Shown one piece after another: positions 26,887 to 35,716 of a stretch of 64,000 nucleotides of DNA. Positions within the stretch are counted from its first letter, which is position 1; every line of letters starts with the position of its first letter. The position numbers and the translations under genes are program-made. The stretch is taken from assembly GCF_015477775.1 (NCBI RefSeq), contig NZ_JADLQO010000008.1, positions 62,001 through 126,000 of the forward strand. Direction: 5' to 3'. This DNA is from Nocardia abscessus. Lineage in GTDB: Bacteria > Actinomycetota > Actinomycetes > Mycobacteriales > Mycobacteriaceae. The notes beneath the pieces are model-generated. The model made no database searches. It worked only from the letters and a program-made list of their open reading frames with translations, and was not told the origin of the DNA.

Positions 26887-28349
26887 ACCACGAGCCGGAA
26901 CCGCAATACGGCGACGACGAGCGCCGTGGCGGCGGGGCGCGGCTCGGGTCCGGGCCCTCGCCGGTGGAACTGGCCGAGATGGCGCTGGTCGAGGCGGAAC
27001 TCGACCGGCGCTGGCCGGAGACCAAGATCGAGCCGTCGCTCACCAGGATCGCCACGCTGATGGACCTGCTCGGCTCGCCGCAGCAGAACTACCCGGCGAT
27101 CCACATCGCGGGCACCAACGGCAAGACCTCGGTGACCAGGATGATCGACGCGCTGCTCACCGCGCTGCACCGGCGCACCGGCCGGATCACCAGTCCGCAC
27201 CTGCAATTGGCCACCGAGCGGATCAGCATCGACAACGCGCCGATCACGCCCGCGCGGTATGTGGAGATCTACCGGGAGTTGCTGCCGTACGTCGAGATGA
27301 TCGACAAGCAGTCGGCGGCGGCCGGCGGACCTGCCATGAGCAAGTTCGAGGTGCTCACCGGCATGGCCTTCGCCGCTTTCGCCGAGGCGCCGGTCGATGT
27401 CGCGGTCGTGGAGACGGGCATGGGCGGCACCTGGGACGCCACCAACGTCGTCGACGGGCAGGTCGCGGTGATCACGCCGATCGGCCTGGACCACACCGAC
27501 TACCTGGGCCCGGACCTGGCCTCGATCGCGGGGGAGAAGGCCGGGATCATCAAGCGGGCCCCGGACAGCCTGGTGCCGCGCGACAACGTCGCGGTGATCG
27601 CGGAGCAGGACCCGGAGGCGATGGAGGTGCTGCTGCGCCGCGCCGTCGAGGTGGACGCCGCGGTCGCGCGGGAGGGTTCCGAGTTCCGCGTGCTGGCCCG
27701 CCAGATCGCGGTCGGCGGGCAGCAGCTCGAGCTGCAGGGACTCGGCGGGGTGTACGACGACATATTCCTGCCGCTGCACGGCGAGCATCAGGCGCGCAAC
27801 GCGGTGCTCGCGCTCGCGGCGGTGGAGGCGTTCTTCGGCGCGGGCCCGCAACGGCGGCTCGACATCGACGCCGTGCGCGCCGGTTTCGCGAGCGTCACCA
27901 GCCCCGGGCGGCTGGAGCGGATGCGCAGCGCGCCGACCATCTTCATCGACGCCGCGCACAACCCGGCGGGCGCGCGAGCGCTGGCCGCGACGCTCACCGA
28001 GGAGTTCGACTTCCGCAAGCTGGTCGGGGTGGTCGCGGTGCTCGGCGACAAGGACGTCGACGGCATCCTCACCGCGCTGGAGCCGGTGTTCGACGAGATC
28101 GTCGTCACCAGCAACGGTTCGCCCCGCGCGCTGGACGTGGAGACCCTGGCCGACCGCGCGGTGCAGCGCTTCGGCGACGAGCGCGTGGTCACCGCCGTGA
28201 CGCTGCCCGACGCACTGGAGACCGCCATCGCGATCGCCGAAGAGGTCGGCGAGCCGGGCGAGATGGTGTCCGGTGCCGGTGTGGTGGTCACGGGGTCGGT
28301 GGTCACGGCGGGCGCGGCGCGCGCGCTGTTCGGAAAGGACCCGGCATGA
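26883..28349 (+). CDS. folC: Folylpolyglutamate/dihydrofolate synthase
   Basis: 488 residues, Mur-ligase-like enzyme that adds glutamate to (dihydro)folate. The P-loop is HIAGTNGKTSVTRMI (about 74-88), the metal/ATP block VVETGMGGTWDATNVV, then ITPIGLDHTDYLG and the C-terminal IDAAHNPAGARAL. GTG 26883 overlaps the valS stop; the first 30 residues are poorly conserved-looking, so a later start is possible. The stop overlaps the ATG of a 47-codon frame at 28346. Confidence 0.95.
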
Positions 28350-28489
28350 GCGTCCGGCCGGGACGTGGCGGTGTGCGTGACCGCGTAGGGCTCGCTCATG
28401 TCGAGGACGGATGCGGCACGAGCGTCGGGCCCGGCGGCGGCCTGCGCGACCGCGTAGGGCTCGCGACTGTCGAGGAGGGCACAGCATGA
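28346..28489 (+). CDS. Possible 47-residue coupled small ORF made of two repeats
   Basis: This frame fills the gap between folC and the DUF4233 gene. Its ATG overlaps the folC stop (ATGA, 28346-28349) and its TGA overlaps the next start (ATGA, 28486-28489). It codes for two similar units of 23-24 residues, each containing RDRVGLA and a VE(D/E)G end. The underlying DNA shows 17 identical bases, 69 bp apart. It could be a real micro-protein, a translational relay keeping ribosomes on the mRNA, or just a duplication of the junction. No family is recognised. Confidence 0.4.
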   Translation: MSVRPGRGGVRDRVGLAHVEDGCGTSVGPGGGLRDRVGLATVEEGTA

Positions 28490-28902
28490 GCGAATCGGCC
28501 GGTAAGGACGAGCAGCCGGTACCACCGCCCGCGACCGACCCGTGGAAGGGTTTTCGCGGAGTGATGGCGGGGACTTTGGTGCTCGAGGCGATCGTGGTGC
28601 TGCTGGCCTTGCCGGTGGTCGCCGACGTCGGTGGCGGGGTGACCTGGTTGTCCGGCACCTATCTCGTGGCGCTGGCGGTGGTGATGTTCCTCGGGGCCGG
28701 GTTGCAGCGCCGGTCCTGGGCGCTGCCGTTCAACCTCGCGTTGCAGGTGTTCGTCCTGCTGGGCGCGTTCATCCATCTGTCCATCGGCGTCATCGGCGTG
28801 GTGTTCGGCGTGGTGTGGGGCTTCATCCTGGTGCTGCGCGCCGACGTGCGCGGCCGGATGGAGAAGGGCCTGCTGCCCAGCCAGCGTATCCAGCGGCAGT
28901 AG
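28486..28902 (+). CDS. DUF4233 membrane protein
   Basis: 138 residues with four probable membrane helices (about 28-46, 55-72, 82-98, 100-117) after a hydrophilic N-terminus; DPWKGFRGVMAGTLVLEA is a family-typical opening. The gene follows folC in mycobacteria (Rv2446c) and relatives. Its function is unknown; constant linkage suggests a tie to folate or ndk metabolism but nothing direct. The ATG is in an ATGA overlap with the preceding small frame. Confidence 0.85.
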   Translation: MSESAGKDEQPVPPPATDPWKGFRGVMAGTLVLEAIVVLLALPVVADVGGGVTWLSGTYLVALAVVMFLGAGLQRRSWALPFNLALQVFVLLGAFIHLSIGVIGVVFGVVWGFILVLRADVRGRMEKGLLPSQRIQRQ

Positions 28903-29043
28903 CCGCCTGCCTGCGATGGTTCCACGCGGGGCCCGGCGATGATCGCGCTGGTCGGGGGCCGGTTCGGCCCGGCGTCGCGCTGCCGGCCGCACCGCGGGAT
29001 CGATCAGTCCGACCGCTGGTGCGGCGCCCGCAACCGTGCCGGA

Positions 29044-29049
29044 TAGGCT
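29044..29049 (+). promoter_or_regulatory. Candidate -10 for leaderless ndk
   Basis: TAGGCT ends exactly 6 nt before the GTG start of ndk and there is no ribosome site, the same geometry as at valS. Confidence 0.45.
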
Positions 29050-29055
29050 TGCGCC

Positions 29056-29472
29056 GTGACTGAGCAGACGTTGGTACTCATCAAGCCGGACGGTGTGGCC
29101 CGTGGCCTTGTCGGCGAGGTGCTGGCACGCATCGAGCGCAAGGGCCTGAAGATCGTCGCCCTCGAGCTGAAGCACGTGTCCGAGGAACTGGCCGAGGGCC
29201 ACTACGCCGAGCACGCCGAGAAGCCGTTCTTCGGATCCCTGATCGAGTTCATCACCTCGGGTCCCGTCGTCGCGGCCATCCTGGAGGGCCCGCGCGCCAT
29301 CGCCGCGTTCCGCCAGATCGCCGGCGGCACCGACCCGGTCGAGAAAGCCGTGCCCGGCAGCATTCGCGGAGACTTCGCTCTCCAGACGCAGGAGAACCTG
29401 GTCCACGGGTCCGATTCACCCGAATCGGCCAAGCGTGAGATCGCGCTCTGGTTCCCCGAGCGGCCTGCCTGA
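29056..29472 (+). CDS. ndk: Nucleoside diphosphate kinase
   Basis: 138 residues. Transfers the gamma phosphate between nucleoside triphosphates and diphosphates through a phospho-His intermediate. The active His117 lies in NLVHGSDS. LVLIKPDGVARGLVGE opens the fold, and the PFF(G)SLIEFITSGPVVA block is intact. The length is normal. It lies between the DUF4233 gene and rne, as in M. tuberculosis. Confidence 0.97.
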   Translation: MTEQTLVLIKPDGVARGLVGEVLARIERKGLKIVALELKHVSEELAEGHYAEHAEKPFFGSLIEFITSGPVVAAILEGPRAIAAFRQIAGGTDPVEKAVPGSIRGDFALQTQENLVHGSDSPESAKREIALWFPERPA

Positions 29473-29942
29473 CCGGGTCTCGAGCGCCGTGCCCGCGCCG
29501 CGGCGACACCTACTTTCGCGCCGCGGGCCGGACCGAGTCGAGCGCCGATGGCGAACGCCCGGCGCGCGGTGTGGGATACTGGCATCGGCTGCTTTCGACG
29601 CCGACTGTTCGTGCAGGTGCGCGAACGAGAGGTGACGAGCGCAGCCGGATGACACCACGGTTCGATGCCGATCATCGCTGCCATGGACAAACGGCCTGGT
29701 TATGGGGCCCGCTGTTCGCGTAGGCCTGCTGGATGAGCGCTCGATCCGCGGAGTTCAGCCATACAGCCAGGCGCCGCGTGACCAGTTAGCCCGAACGACG
29801 AACAACCGAGGAAATAACCGGGCACGCGGGGCGAGACCACTTGACCTCGCGCCCACCGGGTGTGAGTCGAACGGACAGCGCCCCCGCGTCGGCCGCGTCA
29901 CTCCCGCCGGGAGGGACGCGCCCGGGGGCCCGAGGAGACTTC
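29473..29942 (+). other. 470-bp ndk-rne gap, probable long rne leader
   Basis: No gene seen. A GATACT hexamer near 29574-29579 may be a -10 element, which would give a leader of about 360 nt. GTTCG (29607-29611) and CGAAC (29622-29626) can form a small hairpin in it. Long rne leaders are known in mycobacteria and many bacteria, where RNase E acts on its own mRNA. Confidence 0.4.
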
Positions 29943-32900
29943 GTGGCCGATCAAGAGCCGCTGGAAACAACATCACAGGATGCCGAACAATTGCCGGAGC
30001 GAATCCGAGTTCATGCACTCGCCAAGCTGCTGGGGGTAACGAGCAAGCGCATCCTGGCCAAGCTGACCGAGCTGGGGGCCGACGCGCGCAGCGCGCAGTC
30101 GAACGTCGACCGGGCCGTCGCGGAGTCGGTGCGCGACGCCTTGGTGACCGTCGAGGCGGACGCCGAGCAGCCCGCCGCGCAGGCGGAGGCGCCCGCCCCG
30201 GCGCAGCCACCCGAGCCCGCCGACGAAGCCCCCGCCCCGGCGGCGGCCGAGCAGGCAAAACCCGCTCCGGAAGCGCGGACCGAGACCCCGTTCACCGGTG
30301 TGGGCGTCATCTTCTCCGCACCGGATGTGGTGAGCGCCACACAGCCGTCGCCCGGCGCGGCGGCGGCCCCGCCCACCCAGCTCTTCACGCACTCGGTGCG
30401 CCCGGAGCCGGAGCCGGTCGCCCCGGCGGTGTTCGAGTCCGCCGCCGTCGTGCAGGCCCCGCTGTTCCTGCCGCCGGATGCCGCGGCCGCCGAGGCGGCG
30501 CGCAGACAGCGCCGCGCCGAGCGTGAAGCCCGGCGCACCGAAGAGACCACGCATGAGCCCGCCGTGGCCGCGCCCGAGCCCGTCGAGGACGAGACCGAGA
30601 TAGTCGAGGACGAGACCGAGTCGGCCGACCAGCAGAGTGACGCCGACGGCCAGCCGCGCCGCAGGCGCCGTGGCCGCCGTGGCCGTGGCCGTGGCCGGGG
30701 CGAGCAGCAGTCCGACGGCGACGGCGACGAGGAAAGCGAGTCGGAGGCCGAGACCGAGGACGAGTCGGCTCCCGACACCACCGAGGCCGCCGAGGCGCCG
30801 GAATCCGGCGAGACCGCCGAGGGCGAGGACGAGGACGGCGTGCCGGAAGGCTCCAGCCGCCGTCGCCGTCGCCGTCGTCGGCGCAAGGTGGCCGGTGAGT
30901 CCGGCGAGAACGAGCCCTCCGACGACGATCCGCCCAACACGGTCGTGCACGAGCGCGAACCGCGTAACAAGAGCCGCAGCCGAGTCGCGGTCGACGAGGT
31001 CCAGGGCATTACCGGCTCCACCCGGTTGGAAGCCAAGCGTCAGCGCCGTCGCGACGGGCGCGAGGCAGGCCGCCGCCGTCCGCCGATCCTGACCGAGTCG
31101 GAATTCCTGGCCCGGCGCGAAGCGGTGGACCGGGTCATGGTCGTGCGCGAGAAGTCCTTCCCGGACCACCCCACCGCCACCCAGGTGGCCGTGCTCGAGG
31201 ACAACGTCCTGGTCGAGCACTTCGTCACGAGCACCGGCTCCGCGTCCATGGTCGGCAACGTCTACCTGGGCAGGGTGCAGAACGTGCTGCCCAGCATGGA
31301 GGCGGCGTTCGTCGACATCGGCCGCGGCCGCAACGGCGTGCTGTACGCCGGGGAGGTCAACTGGGAGGCCGCCGGGCTCGGCGGCAAGGAGCGCAAGATC
31401 GAGCAGGCGCTCAAGCCGGGCGACCAGGTGCTGGTCCAGGTGAGCAAGGACCCGGTCGGCCACAAGGGCGCCCGCCTGACCACGCAGATCAGCCTGGCCG
31501 GACGGTTCTTGGTGTACGTGCCGGGTGGCACCTCCACCGGGATCAGCCGCAAGCTGCCGGACACCGAGCGCAAGCGGTTGAAGGAGATCCTGCGCGACAT
31601 CGTGCCTGCCGACGCCGGTGTGATCATCCGCACCGCTTCCGAAGGCGTCAGCGAGACCGAGCTGGCCCGCGACGTGGAGCGGCTGCAGGCGACCTGGCGC
31701 ACGATCCGGGAGCAGACGGGCAAGGACAACAACGCGCCCAAGACGCTCTACGAGGAGCCCGACCTTCTGGTCAAGGTCATCCGCGACCTGTTCAACGAGG
31801 ACTTCTCCAAGCTGGTCATCGAGGGCGACCGGGCCTGGAGCACGGTCGAGAAGTACATCGGCACCGTCGCGCCGGACCTGCTCGCCCGGGTCTCCCGGCA
31901 CGACAACAACGGCGTCGACGTGTTCGAGACCTACCGGATCGATGAGCAGCTGGCCAAGGCGCTGGATCGCAAGGTGTGGCTGCCCTCCGGCGGCACCCTG
32001 GTGATCGACCGCACCGAGGCCATGACAGTGATCGACGTGAACACCGGCAAGTTCACCGGTTCCGGCGGCAGCAACCTGGAGGAGACGGTCACCAGGAACA
32101 ACCTGGAGGCGGCCGAGGAGATCGTGCGCCAGATGCGGCTGCGCGACATCGGCGGCATGATCGTGGTCGACTTCATCGACATGGTGCTGGAGTCCAACCG
32201 CGACTTGGTGCTGCGCCGCCTGACCGAGGCGCTGGGCCGGGACCGCACCCGCCACCAGGTCTCCGAGGTCACCTCACTCGGCTTGGTCCAGATGACCCGC
32301 AAGAAGCTGGGCACCGGCCTGGTCGAGGCGTTCTCCACCACCTGCGAGCACTGCCACGGTCGCGGCATCCTCGTGCACACCTACCCGGTGGAGCCCGGTT
32401 CCGGCGAAGAGGCCGCCGGGCGCACCCGGGAGAGCGGTTCGCGCAGGCGCCGTGGCCGGGACAAGGGTGCGGCCGCGCCCGCGCAGGCCCAACCCGCGAA
32501 CGGGTCCGGTCCCGCGGCCGAACACACCGAGGAGGAGGCGGCCGTCAAACGGGCGCATCCGGTGGCGTTGGCGATGGCCGCGCACCACTCCGACGACGAG
32601 CCCGAGCACGAGCAGGCACCGGCCGAGGCCGCGACGCGATCGTCGGTCGCCGAGCAGACGGTCGAGGCCGCGAGCGCCGAAGGCACCGGCGCCGGGGAGC
32701 GGGTGGTCGCGGAAGCGGTCGCGGTGCCCGCGGAGGAGCCGGAGACCGAGCCCGCGGAAGTCGTCGAGGTCGTCGAGCAGGTCGAGAAGATCGAACCGGT
32801 GCGGGCGGAGAAGGCCCCCATCGTCGGCCGAGCCGCTGACGAGCCCGAGCCGGTTGCCGAGCCCGCCCCTGCTACCGAGGCGGCTCCGGCCGCCGAGGTC

Positions 32901-33149
32901 GGTGCGCAGGCGTCCACCAATGGTGTCGCCGAACCCGAACCGGCCCGTCCGGCCCGTCGCCGGCGGGTTGCCCGTTCGGCTGCCGCGCCTGCCGCGGACA
33001 GCTCGGGGGCGGTGTTCGTGCTGCCCACCGGAGAGCAGGCGCCAACGCCCGCGGTCGACTACTCACAGCCGCAACCGGCCGAGTTGCCGCAGCGCAACAG
33101 GCCACGCAGGCGGGCGGTCGGCCGTCCGGCAGGTGCGCCGGACGCGTAG
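29943..33149 (+). CDS. rne: Ribonuclease E/G with IF2-N-like N-terminus
   Basis: 1068 residues, the main endonuclease of RNA processing and decay. Domains: a small IF2_N-like segment IRVHALAKLLGVTSKRILAKL (about 21-41); an acidic, Pro-rich and Arg-rich disordered region to about 390 with RRRRRGRRGRGRGRG near 240; S1 domain (VGNVYLGRVQNVLP, about 437); the catalytic DNase-I-like part with DVNTGKF (about 697) and DFIDM (about 743); the zinc-link CEHC (about 801); then a 260-residue Glu/Ala/Pro-rich tail, probably a binding scaffold. GTG 29943 has GAGGAG 5 nt upstream; a frame to 29841 lacks one. Confidence 0.94.
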   Translation: MADQEPLETTSQDAEQLPERIRVHALAKLLGVTSKRILAKLTELGADARSAQSNVDRAVAESVRDALVTVEADAEQPAAQAEAPAPAQPPEPADEAPAPAAAEQAKPAPEARTETPFTGVGVIFSAPDVVSATQPSPGAAAAPPTQLFTHSVRPEPEPVAPAVFESAAVVQAPLFLPPDAAAAEAARRQRRAEREARRTEETTHEPAVAAPEPVEDETEIVEDETESADQQSDADGQPRRRRRGRRGRGRGRGEQQSDGDGDEESESEAETEDESAPDTTEAAEAPESGETAEGEDEDGVPEGSSRRRRRRRRRKVAGESGENEPSDDDPPNTVVHEREPRNKSRSRVAVDEVQGITGSTRLEAKRQRRRDGREAGRRRPPILTESEFLARREAVDRVMVVREKSFPDHPTATQVAVLEDNVLVEHFVTSTGSASMVGNVYLGRVQNVLPSMEAAFVDIGRGRNGVLYAGEVNWEAAGLGGKERKIEQALKPGDQVLVQVSKDPVGHKGARLTTQISLAGRFLVYVPGGTSTGISRKLPDTERKRLKEILRDIVPADAGVIIRTASEGVSETELARDVERLQATWRTIREQTGKDNNAPKTLYEEPDLLVKVIRDLFNEDFSKLVIEGDRAWSTVEKYIGTVAPDLLARVSRHDNNGVDVFETYRIDEQLAKALDRKVWLPSGGTLVIDRTEAMTVIDVNTGKFTGSGGSNLEETVTRNNLEAAEEIVRQMRLRDIGGMIVVDFIDMVLESNRDLVLRRLTEALGRDRTRHQVSEVTSLGLVQMTRKKLGTGLVEAFSTTCEHCHGRGILVHTYPVEPGSGEEAAGRTRESGSRRRRGRDKGAAAPAQAQPANGSGPAAEHTEEEAAVKRAHPVALAMAAHHSDDEPEHEQAPAEAATRSSVAEQTVEAASAEGTGAGERVVAEAVAVPAEEPETEPAEVVEVVEQVEKIEPVRAEKAPIVGRAADEPEPVAEPAPATEAAPAAEVGAQASTNGVAEPEPARPARRRRVARSAAAPAADSSGAVFVLPTGEQAPTPAVDYSQPQPAELPQRNRPRRRAVGRPAGAPDA

Positions 33150-33171
33150 GACAGAGTCGTCACTCACCTCG

Positions 33172-33206
33172 CGTGGCCCCCGCCGGTCTCTCCGGCGGGG
33201 GCCACG
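33172..33206 (+). terminator. Perfect 15-bp hairpin after rne
   Basis: 33172-33186 pairs perfectly with 33192-33206 around a 5-nt loop, 22 bp after the rne stop. It lacks a T-run, as is common for actinobacterial terminators. Confidence 0.75.
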
Positions 33207-33260
33207 TGCGTCCCGCCGGCGAACCGGTGGCATGCCGGTAGGGCACGCTCGGACGCCGGT

Positions 33261-33290
33261 TTGGTCGTGGCGGTGGCCGTCCTGTAATCT
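33261..33290 (+). promoter_or_regulatory. Candidate promoter of rplU-rpmA
   Basis: TTGGTC (33261-33266), 18 bp, then TAATCT (33285-33290). This would give a leader of about 195 nt before rplU. The rest of the 342-bp gap 33150-33491 holds the rne terminator and a short inverted repeat GACAA/TTGTC near 33309-33324, but no gene. Confidence 0.45.
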
Positions 33291-33491
33291 TGGACAGTCG
33301 CTGCCCGGTGACAACATATTTTGTCTTCGTGGCCCGGTTCTCGACAGTTCGATACCGAGAGCCACCAGGCGCCGAGGCGGTGGCGATTACCAGACCAGTC
33401 GTGTGGCGGTTTCTTTCCGGTGGCATCAAACCGGAGGAATCGCCGCGTGAACAAGTGCAGAGCACTATAGAGGAAGAAGGGCAGCCGACCG

Positions 33492-33803
33492 ATGGCAACG
33501 TACGCGATCGTCAAGACCGGCGGAAAGCAGTACAAGGTCGCGGTCGGTGACCTGGTGAAGGTCGAGAAGATCGAGGGTGCGCCGGGCACCGCCGTGGCGC
33601 TGGATCCGGTTCTCGTCGTCGACGGCGCCGAGCTGACCACCGACGCCGCGAAGCTGGCCAAGGTCTCCGTGGCCGCCGAGGTGGTCGAGCAGACCAAGGG
33701 CCCGAAGATCCGCATCCACAAGTTCAAGAACAAGACCGGCTACCACAAGCGCCAGGGTCACCGTCAGCCGCTGACGGTCCTGAAGGTCACCGGCATCAAG
33801 TAA
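33492..33803 (+). CDS. rplU: 50S ribosomal protein L21
   Basis: 103 residues, 23S rRNA-binding protein of the large subunit. MATYAIVKTGGKQYKV is the family start and GPKIRIHKFKNKTGYHKRQGHRQ the rRNA-binding loop. GGAAGAAGGG lies about 11 nt before the ATG. It is the first gene of the usual rplU-rpmA-obg set. Confidence 0.98.
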   Translation: MATYAIVKTGGKQYKVAVGDLVKVEKIEGAPGTAVALDPVLVVDGAELTTDAAKLAKVSVAAEVVEQTKGPKIRIHKFKNKTGYHKRQGHRQPLTVLKVTGIK

Positions 33804-33825
33804 GACATCCCGAGGAGAACCAGCT

Positions 33826-34092
33826 ATGGCACACAAGAAGGGCGCGTCCAGCTCCCGGAACGGACGCGATTCCAACGCCCAGCGACTCGGCGTCAAGCGC
33901 TTCGGCGGCCAGACGGTCAAGGCGGGCGAGATCCTGGTGCGTCAGCGTGGCACCCACTTCCACCCCGGCGTGAACGTCGGCCGTGGCGGTGACGACACCC
34001 TGTTCGCCCTGGCGGCGGGCGCGGTCGAGTTCGGTACCAAGCGTGGACGCAAGACCGTCAACATCGTGGCCCCGGAGCCGGTTCAGGCCTGA
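33826..34092 (+). CDS. rpmA: 50S ribosomal protein L27
   Basis: 88 residues. The flexible N-terminus MAHKKGASSSRNGRDS reaches toward the peptidyl-transferase centre in known ribosomes. It has no Firmicute-type cleavable extension. AGGAG lies 8 nt upstream. It follows rplU by 22 bp and ends before an intrinsic terminator. Confidence 0.98.
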   Translation: MAHKKGASSSRNGRDSNAQRLGVKRFGGQTVKAGEILVRQRGTHFHPGVNVGRGGDDTLFALAAGAVEFGTKRGRKTVNIVAPEPVQA

Positions 34093-34122
34093 CCGCCGAA
34101 CCACTTCCGGATATACAGCGAG

Positions 34123-34155
34123 CGGGTCAGGGTCTCGAAACCCTGGCCCGTTTTT
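34123..34155 (+). terminator. Intrinsic terminator between rpmA and obg
   Basis: CGGGTCAGGGT (34123-34133) pairs with ACCCTGGCCCG (34140-34150), one G-U pair, 6-nt loop, then TTTTT. It may be a full stop or an attenuator that lowers obg-proB expression relative to the ribosomal proteins. Confidence 0.88.
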
Positions 34156-34213
34156 CGTGTTCCCGAACGACCAGCCCGAGTACGACCAGTCCCGAAGGAG
34201 GATGATTCGGCGT

Positions 34214-35668
34214 ATGTCCAAGTTCATCGACCGTGTCGTACTACATGTGCGTGCGGGTAACGGCGGCCACGGCTGCGCCTCGGTGCACCGCGAGAAGTTC
34301 AAGCCGCTCGGCGGGCCCGACGGCGGCAACGGCGGCAACGGCGGGGACGTGATCCTCGAGGTCGACTCCAACGTGCACACTCTGCTGGACTTCCATTTCC
34401 ACCCGCACGCGAAGGCGGGCAACGGCAAACCGGGTGAGGGCGGCAACCGCGACGGCAAGCAGGGCGCGGACCTGGTGCTGAAGGTGCCCGACGGCACCGT
34501 GGTGCTCGACGACGACGGCAAGGTACTCGTCGACCTGGTAGGTGCGGGCAACCGGTTCATCGTCGCCCGCGGCGGCCGCGGCGGGCTCGGCAATGCGTCG
34601 CTGGCCTCGAAGGCCCGCAAGGCGCCGGGATTCGCGCTGCTCGGCGAGGACGGCGAAGAGCTCGATCTGGTTCTGGAGCTGAAGTCGGTGGCCGATGTCG
34701 GGCTGGTCGGCTTTCCCTCCGCGGGCAAGTCCTCGCTGGTCTCGGTGCTGTCGGCGGCCAAGCCGAAGATCGCCGACTACCCGTTCACCACGCTGGTTCC
34801 CAACCTCGGCGTCGTCGCCAGTGGCGACACCACCTTCACCGTCGCCGATGTACCCGGTTTGATCCCGGGCGCCAGCGAGGGCCGCGGCCTGGGCCTGGAC
34901 TTCCTGCGCCACCTCGAGCGCTGTGCGGTGCTCGCCCATGTGGTGGACTGCGCGACGCTGGAGCCGGGCCGCGACCCCGTGTCCGACGTCGACGCGCTCG
35001 AAGCCGAACTCGCCGCCTACAAGCCCGCGCTGAGCGCGGACGCCGTGCTCGGCGACCTGGCCGACCGGCCGCGCGTGGTGATCCTGAACAAGATCGATGT
35101 GCCCGACGCGGCCGAACTGGCCGAAATGGTGACCCCGGAGTTCACCGAGCGGGGCTGGCCGGTGTTCGAGATCTCCGCGGTGAGCCGGGCGGGCCTGCGC
35201 CCCTTGACCTTCGCCCTCGCCGACCTGGTGCGCACGTACCGCGAGGAACATCCGCAGGCGGCGCCCAAGCGTCCGGTCATCCGTCCGATCGCGGTGGACG
35301 AGGCAGGCTTCAGCGTGATCGCCGATCCGGAGGAGCCGGGCGGTTTCATCGTGCGCGGCACCCGGCCCGAGCGCTGGGTGCGACAGACCCAATTCGACAA
35401 CGACGAGGCCGTCGGTTACCTGGCCGACCGTCTGGCCCGCTTGGGTGTCGAGGACGAGCTGGTGAAGCTGGGCGCCGAGCCGGGCGCGCCGGTGACCATC
35501 GGCGCCGTGACGTTCGAGTGGGAGCCGCAGATCTCGGCGGGTATCGATATGGTGCCCACCGGGCGCGGCACCGACATCCGGCTGGAGCAGTCCGACCGGG
35601 TGAGCGCGGCCGAGCGCAAGCACGCGTCGCGGGTGCGACGCGGACTGGTCCGGGACGACGAGGAGTAG
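34214..35668 (+). CDS. obg: Obg-family GTPase (CgtA)
   Basis: 484 residues, large-subunit assembly and stress GTPase. The Gly-rich Obg domain spans 1-158 (FIDRVVLHVRAGNGGHGC, GGNGGNGGDV). The G domain has G1 GFPSAGKSS (about 166-174), G3 DVPGL (about 213) and G4 NKID (about 294). The OCT domain is C-terminal (GGFIVRGTRPERWV), with a charged tail as in actinobacteria. The ATG at 34214 is 12 nt from AAGGAGG; the in-frame ATG at 34202 abuts that site, so it is rejected. Confidence 0.96.
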   Translation: MSKFIDRVVLHVRAGNGGHGCASVHREKFKPLGGPDGGNGGNGGDVILEVDSNVHTLLDFHFHPHAKAGNGKPGEGGNRDGKQGADLVLKVPDGTVVLDDDGKVLVDLVGAGNRFIVARGGRGGLGNASLASKARKAPGFALLGEDGEELDLVLELKSVADVGLVGFPSAGKSSLVSVLSAAKPKIADYPFTTLVPNLGVVASGDTTFTVADVPGLIPGASEGRGLGLDFLRHLERCAVLAHVVDCATLEPGRDPVSDVDALEAELAAYKPALSADAVLGDLADRPRVVILNKIDVPDAAELAEMVTPEFTERGWPVFEISAVSRAGLRPLTFALADLVRTYREEHPQAAPKRPVIRPIAVDEAGFSVIADPEEPGGFIVRGTRPERWVRQTQFDNDEAVGYLADRLARLGVEDELVKLGAEPGAPVTIGAVTFEWEPQISAGIDMVPTGRGTDIRLEQSDRVSAAERKHASRVRRGLVRDDEE

Positions 35669-35716
35669 GGCAACCGCCCTGACTACCGTGGATTCGATTG
35701 TGGTGCAGGGAGTTCG

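Noticed and set aside
29973..32255. Minus-strand frame of 760 codons opposite rne
   Set aside because: Antisense shadow; the sense frame has full RNase E motifs.
33492..33803. Ribosomal-protein autoregulatory leader upstream of rplU
   Set aside because: A leader of about 195 nt is possible, but I could not see a structure matching any known L21 leader.
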